This document shows positions 7,527 through 16,745 of a DNA stretch of 26,157 nucleotides, in pieces. The stretch comes from CAYPEL01 sp964409635 (GTDB lineage Bacteria > Pseudomonadota > Gammaproteobacteria > DSM-19610), in NCBI GenBank assembly GCA_964409635.1, contig CAYPEL010000021.1, forward strand, positions 1 to 26,157, written 5' to 3'. Below the pieces are notes generated by a model that was not told the DNA's origin, made no database searches, and saw nothing but the letters and a program-made list of their open reading frames with translations. The translations under genes and the position numbers were made by a program. Numbering within the stretch: the stretch's first letter is position 1; each line of letters starts with the position of its first letter.

Positions 7527-8732
7527 TTAAAAATACTTTGCTATATTTAACCGCAGGGAATTTTCCCGGCGGAATGTATACAGAAAATCACCTGGCTTGG
7601 TGTGAAAGATGCCGCGGGCTTCCAGTGATACTTTCCAACTATCGCCCAAACGGCGAGACGCTTCGACGTTATAACTTCTGCCGGCTCCGCCCAGATCGAC
7701 AATCACACCTGCCAGTATTTGCGTGCTTTGCGCATCATTTATAGTGATGCGTGTTCCAAACAACATATCGTTTTGGAATTGAGACTGTGCGGAGCGGCCG
7801 CGGTCATCCCATGAATATTCCATGAGTGTGCCGATCTCGATACCCGATTTCAGAACAAAGGTATATTCAAACCCACCCACGGCGGCTGTATAACGGTGTT
7901 CGCTGAAACCCACATTGCGGATACCTTCAAATTTCAACAGCCAGGCGCCAAACGCGCCCTGGATTTCCAGACCGCTTTGTTGGATCTGGTGGTATACCGG
8001 CGTCAGAACGGGTGGTGATGCCGCGCCCGTCGGGGTGACCACGAGTTCGGGGGTGCGCGAGGTGCCCTTGAAATGTGACAAGCCGATTTCCCAATCACCA
8101 ATTAACTGGAACCAGCGCGCTGCCCAGTCAACGTGCTTGTGCTTACTGCCGGATTCATAAATTTCATTGTCCTGATCGACCACCAGCCCAGCGCGTGGTC
8201 GCCCGGCTTTGCCAATAAAAGCCCGATCGCGGAAGTAAGGTAGGATAAACAGATTCAAGGTACCGGCATCGGCGACATAGGCGATGTTTAACATCGGCTG
8301 GCCAAGTTTGTCCTCGGTATCGGAGTTTTCTACAAAGTCCGTTTGATTAACAATATCGACCAAGTGCTGTGATTCAGTGATACCCCAAAATACCTTGCTG
8401 ATGCCGGCTACAAATTCCCATTGGTTGCCGGCATAGCCCACATGCAGTTCGCGGATATCAGCGTGGGTGCGGCGTGAGTCGTGCTGGTTGCCGCGGAAAA
8501 ACGGGGCAAAAGTAACCCAGGTTTTACCGCGATCCCACTCCTTGGAGTATTCCGGTTCCAGCGAGAACGACAAATAACTGCGGTGCTGGTCATTCGACAA
8601 GGGTGCCTTGCCGAAGGCCAGCCACTCGGTTGCCACGTTGCCCGACCAGCCGGTATCGGCAACAGCGTTGAAACACAGGCAGCAGCCGAGTACTGGCGCA
8701 ATTAGGCGCCGTATTGTTGAGAGTGTCCGCAT
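7527..8732 (-). CDS. Outer-membrane beta-barrel protein, unknown function
   Basis: A 401-residue protein with a Sec signal peptide (cleavage likely after AVA, about residue 25). The body has alternating aromatic/polar beta-strand patterns and ends in a C-terminal Phe (LNIAKYF), the usual outer-membrane insertion signal. I do not recognise a named family. The position behind an MMPL/RND transporter and a LolA-like periplasmic protein suggests it is the outer-membrane partner of those two, perhaps an exit or acceptor channel. That is inference from neighbourhood. A modest GAAAGA ribosome-binding site precedes the ATG, and the gene starts 29 bases after the LolA-like stop codon. Confidence 0.8.
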   Translation of the reverse strand: MRTLSTIRRLIAPVLGCCLCFNAVADTGWSGNVATEWLAFGKAPLSNDQHRSYLSFSLEPEYSKEWDRGKTWVTFAPFFRGNQHDSRRTHADIRELHVGYAGNQWEFVAGISKVFWGITESQHLVDIVNQTDFVENSDTEDKLGQPMLNIAYVADAGTLNLFILPYFRDRAFIGKAGRPRAGLVVDQDNEIYESGSKHKHVDWAARWFQLIGDWEIGLSHFKGTSRTPELVVTPTGAASPPVLTPVYHQIQQSGLEIQGAFGAWLLKFEGIRNVGFSEHRYTAAVGGFEYTFVLKSGIEIGTLMEYSWDDRGRSAQSQFQNDMLFGTRITINDAQSTQILAGVIVDLGGAGRSYNVEASRRLGDSWKVSLEARGIFHTKPGDFLYTFRRENSLRLNIAKYF

Positions 8733-8761
8733 AATTATCTTTCGTTACCCTGGTTCAGAAT

Positions 8762-9553
8762 TTACCGAGCGCGCTTCAGAGCATTGCGGTCGAATTCACG
8801 ATCATTCAGCCCAACGCTGAATTCGAAATTGCTCCAGCTCAGCGTGGTGCTTTTTCCGGTCTGGTGATTGATCATATTCATTTCTTCCGCACGCCAGAAC
8901 TTATCCTTGTATTGTTTGTAATCGCTAAAGGTCAGCGTTTTTAGCAGCGATTTTTTTCTGTCGTAGTAATCGATTTTGCGCTCGCGGTAATCTGACTTGT
9001 CCATCCACACAACCTGACGCGTGTAGCCGGAATTCTTGTCAACCGGGTAACGTTCGAAAACAAACATGTCTTCGCCGTCGAGCTGTTCGTCTTTTATGTA
9101 TTTGTAAGTGTACTTCTCAACTTCCTGAGAAGAGATGTCTTCGTAGGCAAACTCGCTACCCATAAAAGGGCCGGATTTATTATTCGACGCGATCCGTTTG
9201 ACACGTTTCAGGGCAGGAAGAAATAGCCACTGATCGTCGCTGCCTTGTTTGTGGCTGAAGGTCAGCAGTGCTGTGCCTTTGACATCTTCAGGCCGGTCAA
9301 AAATGGTCAGTGTTTTGTCGCCGTCATCTTCGACCTCCAGAGTCTTTGAACGCATATCACGCAGGCTTTCTTCGCCCTGCTTGTTGCGCAGTGTCATAGT
9401 CAGGTTAGCCGTGAAGTCTGCAAAACCACTGTCGCGTTTATCCGCTTCCTGTGCAATAGCAAGACCCTGTTCTTCAGGAGTCTCGGCAAGCACGGCTGTG
9501 CTTGCAGTTGAGAATAGTGCCAGAGGCAATGCTAGTTTTAAAAATGTGTTCAT
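8762..9553 (-). CDS. LolA-like outer-membrane lipoprotein-sorting family protein
   Basis: A 263-residue periplasmic protein with a Sec signal peptide cleaved near VLA|ETPEE. The mature part resembles the LolA-like family usually annotated as outer membrane lipoprotein-sorting protein (RSKTLEVEDDGDKTLTIFDRPEDVKGTALLTF, then DDQWLFLPALKRVKRI and YTRQVVWMDKSDYRERKIDYYD). Proteins of this type often pair with MMPL/RND exporters and are thought to carry a lipid or hydrophobic cargo across the periplasm. Its ATG overlaps the RND stop codon by one base (TAATG), with GAGGA 8 bases upstream, so translation of the two is probably coupled. The cargo is unknown. Confidence 0.87.
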   Translation of the reverse strand: MNTFLKLALPLALFSTASTAVLAETPEEQGLAIAQEADKRDSGFADFTANLTMTLRNKQGEESLRDMRSKTLEVEDDGDKTLTIFDRPEDVKGTALLTFSHKQGSDDQWLFLPALKRVKRIASNNKSGPFMGSEFAYEDISSQEVEKYTYKYIKDEQLDGEDMFVFERYPVDKNSGYTRQVVWMDKSDYRERKIDYYDRKKSLLKTLTFSDYKQYKDKFWRAEEMNMINHQTGKSTTLSWSNFEFSVGLNDREFDRNALKRAR

Positions 9554-11835
9554 TATTTTTTCCTCGCTAGTTTCAGCATGAGTGGTGGCAGGAACATGAA
9601 ATCTATAAACAGCGCCAGCCCAATCGTTATTGCGGTGAGTAATCCCATCCCCGCGTTCATCTTGAATGATGATAATGCGAGCACAAGAAAGCCCGCCATT
9701 AAGACAATAGAAGTCATGATTAGTGCCACGCCGACACTGGAGAATGCGCTGCGAATTGCATCTTCTGCGCCCAGTCCCTGTTCGCGTCGTGCACGTAAGT
9801 ATTTGCTCATGAAGTGCACCGTGTCGTCGACCACAATGCCTAATGTCATGGCGACAACGACAGACAATGACACGCCTACTTCACCCACCAGTAAGCCCCA
9901 GACACCAAAGCCCATGACGGCAGGCATCAGATTTGGAACAAGACTCATAACCCCGTATTTAAAAGAGCGGAAAGCGAATATCAACAGGAATGAGATGAGC
10001 ACGATGGCAATCACGTTACCGGTAAGCATGCTCTTGATGTTGCGTGACGTAATATGCGCAAACATAATGGCCGGGCTGCTGCCCTCTACATGCATCGATG
10101 CCGGTGCATTGTCTTTCAGCCAGTTCTGGCCGCGATCCTCAAGGTCGAGTAATTCATTGGTGGTGAGATTTTCCACGGTTACCGTCATGCGGGTTGCAGA
10201 CTTGTCGACATTAATCTGGTTATTCAAGTCCAGGCCAAACGGCAGTGACATTTCATAGAGCAAGAAATATTGCGCGGTAAGATCGCGTTGTTCGGGTACC
10301 TTGTACCAGCTGCGGTCGTCGCCGTGCAGGTTCATGTTCAAGCGTTTTATAATGTCGGTCACCACGTTGACGTGAATAACCTCCGGTTGCTCGCGATACC
10401 AGTTGGCAAAATCTTCGACCTTGGCCAGCATGGCGGGTTCGTTAATGCTGTTACTGCCGCCTAATTCCAGCGAGTAATCGATGGTGTAAATACCCGTGAG
10501 GTTGTCGGTAACAAAATCAGTGGCGCGGCGGAACTCGATGCTTTCATCGAAGTATTCCACAAACTGGTCGTTCAGTTCGTTGCGTGTGACGGCAGCGGCC
10601 AGTATTACCATGACCACCAGGTTGCCCCAGAATAGGATTTTCTTGTTTTGGATAACAAACTCTCCGAGTTTACCCATGAGTTTGCTGACGGTTTCCTGAT
10701 TAGCGTGCGGTCGTATCGGTAGCATGCTGATCAGTGCTGGCAGGAAGATACAGGAGAATAGCCAGGCGCCGATCATGCCCATGGCTACGACGTTACCGAG
10801 ATCGCGGAAGGGCGGCGCGTCTGAAAAATTCATACTCAGAAAACCAATTGCAGTGGTAACGCTGGTAATGGCAATAGGCGAAAAGTTGACACGCAGGCTT
10901 TCCACCAGTGCGTCATGTTTTTCCATGCCGCCGTTCATATAGTGCATCAAAGACACCAGGATATGCACACAGTTGGCGACCGCCAATGTCAGGATAATGC
11001 TCGGTGCACTGCCTAAGGGTGGTGTTAATTGGATGCCAAGGTGGCCGGCCAGTCCCATGCCTGTAATGATGGAGAAGGCGACAACCAGTAAGGTGGTAAA
11101 AATGCCGGACAGGGAACGCGTCAGTATCCAGAGTGCGGCAAAAACCACGACAAACATGATCGGCATCAATTTGCGCATGTCGTTTTTAGACGCTTCCGGG
11201 AAGGCGTTATTCATCATCACGGTACCCGTCAGATGAATATCCAGATGCGGGTAGGTTTCGCGGTACTGCTCGGCCATGTCGCGTACAAAGGCAACGACAG
11301 TGGGAATTTCAGTGACCGTGTCTTTGCCAGGCACCTGGATGGTTATGTTGATGCCTGTCACTTCGCCACTCGGTGAGATTAGTCGCTTTACCAGTAAGGG
11401 TTCGTGCAGTGCAACGTTTTTAATGCGTTCCAGATCCGAATCCAACAGGTCAGCACCATCGGTGACCAACGGTTCTACGATCAGGTCATCTTCCTCGGCA
11501 ACGGTATGCTGATAATTAGTAATCGAGTCGACCCGGATCGAGAAGGGTACCTGCCAGGACTGGTTTGTAATATCTTCCACCGCGGCCAATGTTTTGCGGG
11601 TAAAGATCTTGCGGTCTTTAGGTGCAAGCACAATCAGAATGTTGTCATTCTTGGTATAAGTGTTCTGCATTTTATCGAATGCAGTCAGCTGTGGATTTTC
11701 TTCGCTGAAAAATACGCGGTAATCGGTGGTCAGTTTTAACTGCTTCATACCGGTTGCCGCCCAGGCGACAAACGCCAGGGTCAGCAGGATCCAGACGAAT
11801 CGGCCGCGTAAAATAGTGTTAGCGAGTGCTTTCAT
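9553..11835 (-). CDS. MMPL/RND-family inner-membrane transporter
   Basis: A 760-residue transporter with the RND/MMPL layout: an N-terminal helix, a large periplasmic loop, a block of five or six membrane helices, a second periplasmic loop and a second helix block. The second block contains GIVVDDTVHFMSKY, where the acidic pair typical of proton-driven RND proteins sits. It is shorter than drug-efflux RND pumps (about 1000 residues), and no membrane-fusion protein is present. The immediate partner is a LolA-like protein. It begins directly after the SoxB-like stop codon (TAAATG) and overlaps the next gene by one base. A role in moving hydrophobic or lipid-like material to the outer membrane is inferred from the family; a sulfur-related cargo is speculation from context. 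Confidence 0.9.
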   Translation of the reverse strand: MKALANTILRGRFVWILLTLAFVAWAATGMKQLKLTTDYRVFFSEENPQLTAFDKMQNTYTKNDNILIVLAPKDRKIFTRKTLAAVEDITNQSWQVPFSIRVDSITNYQHTVAEEDDLIVEPLVTDGADLLDSDLERIKNVALHEPLLVKRLISPSGEVTGINITIQVPGKDTVTEIPTVVAFVRDMAEQYRETYPHLDIHLTGTVMMNNAFPEASKNDMRKLMPIMFVVVFAALWILTRSLSGIFTTLLVVAFSIITGMGLAGHLGIQLTPPLGSAPSIILTLAVANCVHILVSLMHYMNGGMEKHDALVESLRVNFSPIAITSVTTAIGFLSMNFSDAPPFRDLGNVVAMGMIGAWLFSCIFLPALISMLPIRPHANQETVSKLMGKLGEFVIQNKKILFWGNLVVMVILAAAVTRNELNDQFVEYFDESIEFRRATDFVTDNLTGIYTIDYSLELGGSNSINEPAMLAKVEDFANWYREQPEVIHVNVVTDIIKRLNMNLHGDDRSWYKVPEQRDLTAQYFLLYEMSLPFGLDLNNQINVDKSATRMTVTVENLTTNELLDLEDRGQNWLKDNAPASMHVEGSSPAIMFAHITSRNIKSMLTGNVIAIVLISFLLIFAFRSFKYGVMSLVPNLMPAVMGFGVWGLLVGEVGVSLSVVVAMTLGIVVDDTVHFMSKYLRARREQGLGAEDAIRSAFSSVGVALIMTSIVLMAGFLVLALSSFKMNAGMGLLTAITIGLALFIDFMFLPPLMLKLARKK

Positions 11836-13674
11836 TTATTTCCCATTCCTTAGTATTTTAGTGTTGTCTCTGCGGTTTGATGGCAGAGCACTGGTGCGTT
11901 GATTATTTTCATAAATGTATTCTGGTCGTGGCACACCTGCCAGCGGTTGGATTTCTTTGTTAGGGCCGATACGTTTTGGCAGCGGGTTGACTAAAGTGAT
12001 GCGGTTCAACACCGTATCAACCGTGTGGTTCGGCAACGTTTGTAAGTAGTAAGCAACCACTGCAGTCGCATCGACAATACCGCCGAATTTGTCTTTGAGT
12101 ACCTTGATTTCCAATGCCGATGAACGATTTATTTTGCCGGGAAGATCCAGGTACCAGTAACCTGCGACCGAGTAGTAACGGGCGGGATCCAGCGCCTCAC
12201 CATTGATGCGAATATCACTGGCGCGAAGCCCCCACTGGTTGTCAGGGTCAAGCTTGTAGGTGATGCCGGAAAATGCAATGAGCCAGCCGCCGCCCCAGTA
12301 GCCAACAAAATGAGTGAGCGAACCCTGTGCACCGTTTTCAATCATCAAGCGCAAGTCATCGCCCGAAATGACACCGCAGGCGATTTGTGGGCCAATTGGA
12401 ATGTAGTGGTAGATGTCTTCCAGCTTGATCGGGCCAGGCGCGATATGTGTGCCGTAACGGAAGCCGCGCATAATGCCAACTTCAGATTCGCAGGCGCCGC
12501 GGAAGGCGTCGGCCAGGAAATTGTGCGAGGAACCCTCTATCACTGCCGGCATGGATTCACTGTCGGCATAGTTGGAACGGTGCAGGGCTTTTTTAGTAAA
12601 GCCGATTACGCTATCGATCGGGGCGCGCAGCACATAACCATTCATCGGATTAACGTGTGGCACAAAGTCCGGGCCTTTGACAAATTTCTTGCGGATCTGC
12701 GTAATCTTCGCTGCAATGACAGGGTCAGGTTGATTATTGTCGACGGTTATTCGGTGCGCTTTGAATGTGTATTTGGCAATCTTGCGGTTTTTGATGACCA
12801 GGTTCATTTCGCCAACCATCGTGCCGTCCTGGCCTTCTTCGACCAGGATGGTGCCGGTTTTTGATTTTAAAACTTTCCAGGTTTCTTCGTGCATGTCGGA
12901 AGACAGCACGATATCGATACCCGGATAGGTTTCAACCAGCTCCAGATTACCCGCCAGGCCCCGCTCTGAAATGAGTACCAGCAGGTCGACTTTTTCTTCG
13001 TTACGCAGTTTGGGGATAGCGGCTTCGAGTTCGTCTTCACCCGGTGTCAGATACAGCCCATCCATGACGCGCGTGCTTACGGCTTGTGGCCCACGGTCTG
13101 CCGTTAATCCGATGATACCGACTTTAACACCGTTGATTTCCTTAATCGCGTAAGGTGCAACAACTCTTTGTCCGGCCAGTTTTGCATAAGGTGTTTCGGG
13201 GAATTCGTAGAGCGTCGAGTAATACAAATTGGCGGACAGGGTTTTCCAGTTGAAGACTGGTTTCCGGCCGTCAACTTCGGCGAATAATTCGCGGAAGCTT
13301 TCCGCGCCAAAAATAAAGTCCCAGTTGCCCGGTGCGAAATAATCAATGTCGAAGAGGTTGAGTACTTCAGCCATTGCCAGACCGCGGGAATACAGAGCTT
13401 CGGCTGAGCCCTGGATAGTGTCACCGGTATTGAACAGCAGGTTGTGCGGATGATCAGCACGGATCTTTTTCACCTGATCGTATACATACGCCAAACCACC
13501 GGACATAACACCACGGTCGGCATCACCCTCACGCATATTGGGTCGCGGGACCAGGTGGCCGTGTAAATCCCCGAGGTGGATCAGGGTCAGCTCACCATCA
13601 CCAGCAGACGCCATGGTGCTGCACAAGGCAAGTGGCGCCAGCAGGCTGCTGGTAATTATTTGACGAAGCTTCAT
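11836..13674 (-). CDS. SoxB-like 5'-nucleotidase-family metallophosphoesterase
   Basis: A 612-residue secreted protein with a Sec signal peptide (cleavage near ASA|GDG), a metallophosphoesterase domain and a 5'-nucleotidase C-terminal domain. Several blocks resemble SoxB, the thiosulfohydrolase of the Sox system: GDTIQGSAEALYSRG, the Trp in GNWDF (SoxB has GHWEF), and GFRYGT near the C-terminus (SoxB has GFRWG). Metal-site motifs are DLH at residues 36-38, GDT at 84-86 and GNWD at 116-119. Two usual histidines appear replaced: the LSH-type site reads ISERG (Glu237) and the GHTH-type site reads SDMH (Asp260). No soxXA, soxYZ or soxCD genes are in the window, so a standard Sox role is not supported. 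It may process sulfur-bearing intermediates of the adjacent TsdAB pathway. Confidence 0.8.
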   Translation of the reverse strand: MKLRQIITSSLLAPLALCSTMASAGDGELTLIHLGDLHGHLVPRPNMREGDADRGVMSGGLAYVYDQVKKIRADHPHNLLFNTGDTIQGSAEALYSRGLAMAEVLNLFDIDYFAPGNWDFIFGAESFRELFAEVDGRKPVFNWKTLSANLYYSTLYEFPETPYAKLAGQRVVAPYAIKEINGVKVGIIGLTADRGPQAVSTRVMDGLYLTPGEDELEAAIPKLRNEEKVDLLVLISERGLAGNLELVETYPGIDIVLSSDMHEETWKVLKSKTGTILVEEGQDGTMVGEMNLVIKNRKIAKYTFKAHRITVDNNQPDPVIAAKITQIRKKFVKGPDFVPHVNPMNGYVLRAPIDSVIGFTKKALHRSNYADSESMPAVIEGSSHNFLADAFRGACESEVGIMRGFRYGTHIAPGPIKLEDIYHYIPIGPQIACGVISGDDLRLMIENGAQGSLTHFVGYWGGGWLIAFSGITYKLDPDNQWGLRASDIRINGEALDPARYYSVAGYWYLDLPGKINRSSALEIKVLKDKFGGIVDATAVVAYYLQTLPNHTVDTVLNRITLVNPLPKRIGPNKEIQPLAGVPRPEYIYENNQRTSALPSNRRDNTKILRNGK

Positions 13675-13686
13675 AAAGGTTATCCG

Positions 13687-14106
13687 TTATGGGCGAATGT
13701 AGGCCCAGCCCTCGTGTTGTTTCTCGACAATTTCAGCCACACCGGAAGTAACGTAACGTACCTGCTGCAGCATGTCGGATGGCCGTAGTTTGTGCGTGCG
13801 CATGGCGATTTCACAGGCAACGATACGTACGCCTTCTGTTGTCAGTTCTTCGACTCTGTCACCAATAGGGATCGGCGCGTAATACTTGAGAATTTTCACA
13901 GCGTCACCAAAAGCAACGAGCTCCACATCGATATTGTCAGGGCCAAACTGGTGCTGCAGGTTGCGTGCGGTATTCAACGCCATGTTTAGGCGGTCGATAC
14001 TGTTTTCACTGACCTGTATTACCACGCGGTATTTAATTTGTTCGGCCGCGTTCGCAGACAGACTCAGGGTCAGCAGCAAGGCGAAAATCCAGTGTTTGAA
14101 TGTCAT
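13687..14106 (-). CDS. Secreted DsrE-family protein
   Basis: A 139-residue protein beginning with a clear Sec signal peptide (MTFKHWIFALLLTLSLSANA|AEQ), followed by a single DsrE/DsrF-like domain. The C-terminal half matches the small DsrE-like pattern of a central Cys followed by SGVAEIV and GWAYIRP. The only cysteine of the mature protein is in VACEIAM, the position used for sulfane-sulfur binding in relatives. Most DsrE proteins are cytoplasmic, so export would be fitting for a periplasmic thiosulfate system. The ATG at 14106 is preferred to a longer in-frame start because it gives a proper signal peptide and has CAAGGGT upstream. It lies 16 bases after the SulP stop and 12 bases before the SoxB-like start. 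Confidence 0.85.
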   Translation of the reverse strand: MTFKHWIFALLLTLSLSANAAEQIKYRVVIQVSENSIDRLNMALNTARNLQHQFGPDNIDVELVAFGDAVKILKYYAPIPIGDRVEELTTEGVRIVACEIAMRTHKLRPSDMLQQVRYVTSGVAEIVEKQHEGWAYIRP

Positions 14107-14122
14107 AGTGTTTACCCTTGAG

Positions 14123-15826
14123 TTAGGCCACATAATTAATGTTGTCTTTGCCAATTTCCCGCATCAAACCGGTACGTTCGAGCAGTGCATCGAGTTTGTG
14201 ATTGCGTAACCAGAGCGCCATGCTGCCACCACTTTGCTTGCGCTTACTGATCTCGGTGATCAGCGTGGTAGCGCCGGCCTCGTCCATGTTATCGATATGT
14301 TCGCCAGCGATAATCAGCATATTTTTACGCTGGTCTTCACGTGCGATATCTGCAAAGGCGCGCTCGATGCTGTGTGTGGAGCCAAAGAAAATACTGCCGG
14401 AGAATTTCACCACCGTGGCAGCTTCGACACCTTCCGGGGTGTACTGCTGGGCTTCGTCTTCAAACAGGATCTCTACCTCAGGTTTGGAAACTGCGCGTAA
14501 ATATAAAACCACAGAGGTGGCTATGCCTAACATCACCGCCCATTCCAGCCCGCCATATACGGTTGCAAACAGGATCAGCAAGAATGCGGTACGGTTTTCG
14601 CCGCGGACGGCTAGCAAGGTTTTAATGTCTTTCAGTTTGATTAACCCGGCACCGACCAGGAAGAGGATGCCTGCCATGACCGATAAAGGCATCTGGGCAA
14701 TGACCGGTGCGGCAAACACCACGAGTGCCGCCAGACAGAGCGCAGAAATAATGCCGACCAGCGGTGTTCTGCCACCGGTTTCAATATTTGAAGCACTGCG
14801 GTTAAACGAACCACAACTGGGATAGCAGCTTAAGAAACTACCTACGACATTGGACAGGCCCTGACCGGTGACTTCCTGATCAATGTCGATGTGTTGGCCA
14901 GACTTGACGGCCATGGCGCGGGCGATCACGGCAGATTGCATCAACCCCAGGAAGGCAATCATAAAGCCGCCCATCATCATGCCTTCAGCAGCCTCATAAA
15001 AAACAGTCGGGCTGAAATTAGGGGCGGATAGCGGTAGCGCTTCGAGTGACAGATAACCCAGTTTGTCGAGATTGGTTACTTCACTGCCAAATAGGAACTC
15101 TATGATCCAGCCGCCCAGCATACCAACCATAACCGCTACGATAATGGCGGGCATCTTCGGGTAGTAGCGTTTGACTAACAGGCCGGTCACAACGGTTAGC
15201 AGGCCCAGGCTGGCAGCCCACCAGTTGGCCAGAGGGATCCTGAAGAACATGGCATATAAGGTATCTTCTACCGGTTCGCCTGGATTGACGGTCAGTCCAA
15301 GGAAATTTCCCAGCTGTTGGATAATAATGATAATGCCGACACCGGTGATTATGGCGACCATCACTGTGTGTGAGAAATAGTTAAACACCACACCGAGCTT
15401 GAAAAATCCGAACAGTAATTGAATGGCGCCGGCGATAAAGGTAAGTGTCAAGGTGTAGGTGATCCAGTCCGGTGTGCCGACACCTGCATAGGCGCTAACC
15501 ACCATGGCAACCATAACTGAAATAGACGTATTGGGGCCAGACAGTACATGCCAGGATGAGCCAAATAACGCGCAAATAATGACTGGGAAAATCGATGTAT
15601 AAAGACCTACTTCTGGAGGCAGACCAGCCATCGTCGCCAGTGCAATAGCCTGCGGCAGAATCAGAATACCCGCCGCAATACCCGCCCAGATGTCATTGCG
15701 TACAGTATCCCCATCCAGCATGGGCAGCCACCCGGTAAAGGGCATCATCCGCGCCAGCAAACCTGGCGCCTGCCTCTGTGCAGGCGCACTATTGTCCAGA
15801 TTGCGTGTTGTGCTTGCGTCAGCCAT
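14123..15826 (-). CDS. SulP-family anion permease with STAS domain
   Basis: A 567-residue SulP/SLC26-type inner-membrane transporter for sulfate or related anions. The transmembrane part carries typical segments (GILILPQAIALATMAGLPPEVGLYTSIFP, VLSGPNTSISVM, GSFLSCYPSCGSFNRSASN). The last 100 residues or so form a STAS domain (VVKFSGSIFFGST, then NMDEAGATTL in place of the usual D-S/T-G loop). The ATG at 15826 overlaps the tsdA stop codon by one base (TAATG), indicating translational coupling. The placement within thiosulfate oxidation genes suggests sulfate, sulfite or thiosulfate movement, but substrate and direction cannot be read from the sequence. Confidence 0.92.
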   Translation of the reverse strand: MADASTTRNLDNSAPAQRQAPGLLARMMPFTGWLPMLDGDTVRNDIWAGIAAGILILPQAIALATMAGLPPEVGLYTSIFPVIICALFGSSWHVLSGPNTSISVMVAMVVSAYAGVGTPDWITYTLTLTFIAGAIQLLFGFFKLGVVFNYFSHTVMVAIITGVGIIIIIQQLGNFLGLTVNPGEPVEDTLYAMFFRIPLANWWAASLGLLTVVTGLLVKRYYPKMPAIIVAVMVGMLGGWIIEFLFGSEVTNLDKLGYLSLEALPLSAPNFSPTVFYEAAEGMMMGGFMIAFLGLMQSAVIARAMAVKSGQHIDIDQEVTGQGLSNVVGSFLSCYPSCGSFNRSASNIETGGRTPLVGIISALCLAALVVFAAPVIAQMPLSVMAGILFLVGAGLIKLKDIKTLLAVRGENRTAFLLILFATVYGGLEWAVMLGIATSVVLYLRAVSKPEVEILFEDEAQQYTPEGVEAATVVKFSGSIFFGSTHSIERAFADIAREDQRKNMLIIAGEHIDNMDEAGATTLITEISKRKQSGGSMALWLRNHKLDALLERTGLMREIGKDNINYVA

Positions 15827-16740
15827 TAGCGTGCACCACCCCCACCGGGTTTCATTTCGATGCGGTTCTTGAAGAATGACACGCGTGGGTCGTCGGGACG
15901 AAAATGGATCCACATGTAGGCCGCCACGTCGAGCGCCTCGTCGTCCGTTAAGGTGTAACCAGAGCCTAATGGCATGTTGGCTTTAATAAATTGTGCAGCG
16001 GTTTTGGTTTTGTTCAAACCTGCGCCCCGGTTGAACGAATCCATACCCCAGACCGGCGGGAACATATAGCCTTCACCGTTGCGGTTTTTCTTGCCTTCAC
16101 CGTTTTCGCCGTGACACAGTGCGCAGCGCGCCTGGTAAATAATTTCTCCATCAGTGGATGACGGGTCGTGGGTCTTTTTGATATCCGCGAAACCGCGGCC
16201 AGGCAGGGCGACACCAATAGGTGCGCCTTTGGAGAGCCATTTGGAATAAGTCACCAGCGCATCCATTTCCGGTGCATCAACCGTGGGTGCAATGCCGTTC
16301 ATGCTGTATTTGAAACAACTCTGGACACGCTGCTGGTAAGTAACCACCTTGCGTGTTTTGTTACGTGCGACCGGGTAAATCGGATAGGCGCCCCACAAAG
16401 GTGCGGCGAAGGGTTGGCGGCCTTCCGATAAATGGCAGCTCACACAGTTGAGCCCATTGCCCACATAACGAGGCGCATATTTCTGCGTATTGACAAAAAT
16501 ATTCCGGCCCCAGCGAATCATGTCACCGGTGTCATCATCAGGAATATCGTCGACCATTGGTGGTACGAAAAACTCGCCGGGATTGACGACCGGTACAGTG
16601 ATTAGATTGGTCGGCAGGCTGACTTGAGGTTCGACCAGCGTTGGCCGGACTTCGAGCGGGTCTGTTGTTTCGGCATGCGTATTCAATGCCGTGACCGCAA
16701 CCACGCCAGAGAGAAGACATTGGGTAATTAATTTTTTCAT
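15826..16740 (-). CDS. tsdA: Thiosulfate dehydrogenase TsdA, diheme cytochrome c
   Basis: Periplasmic enzyme that oxidises two thiosulfates to tetrathionate (reversible in some members). The 304-residue precursor has a Sec signal peptide (cleavage near THA|ETTD). Heme 1 binds at CVSCH (residues 99-103) and heme 2 at CALCH (206-210). Between them, VQSCFKYSMNG supplies Cys142, which by family comparison is the unusual thiolate axial ligand of the catalytic heme that defines TsdA. The segment FIKANMP (Lys253, Met256) supplies candidates for the distal ligand of heme 2. The block NGLNCVSCHLSEGRQPFAAP is strongly TsdA-like. The start is 5 bases after the tsdB stop codon, and the stop codon overlaps the SulP start. 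The gene order tsdB-tsdA is as known in other bacteria. Confidence 0.9.
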   Translation of the reverse strand: MKKLITQCLLSGVVAVTALNTHAETTDPLEVRPTLVEPQVSLPTNLITVPVVNPGEFFVPPMVDDIPDDDTGDMIRWGRNIFVNTQKYAPRYVGNGLNCVSCHLSEGRQPFAAPLWGAYPIYPVARNKTRKVVTYQQRVQSCFKYSMNGIAPTVDAPEMDALVTYSKWLSKGAPIGVALPGRGFADIKKTHDPSSTDGEIIYQARCALCHGENGEGKKNRNGEGYMFPPVWGMDSFNRGAGLNKTKTAAQFIKANMPLGSGYTLTDDEALDVAAYMWIHFRPDDPRVSFFKNRIEMKPGGGGAR

Positions 16741-16745
16741 ACCGG

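Noticed and set aside
9578..10258. Plus-strand open frame of 226 codons opposite the RND gene
   Set aside because: It is the antisense shadow of strongly conserved membrane segments; its composition (Thr/Ser/Met/Pro-rich) is typical of a reverse-complement artefact.
14202..14825. Plus-strand open frame of 207 codons opposite the SulP gene
   Set aside because: It is antisense to the SulP membrane and STAS domains and has no independent start signal or domain.
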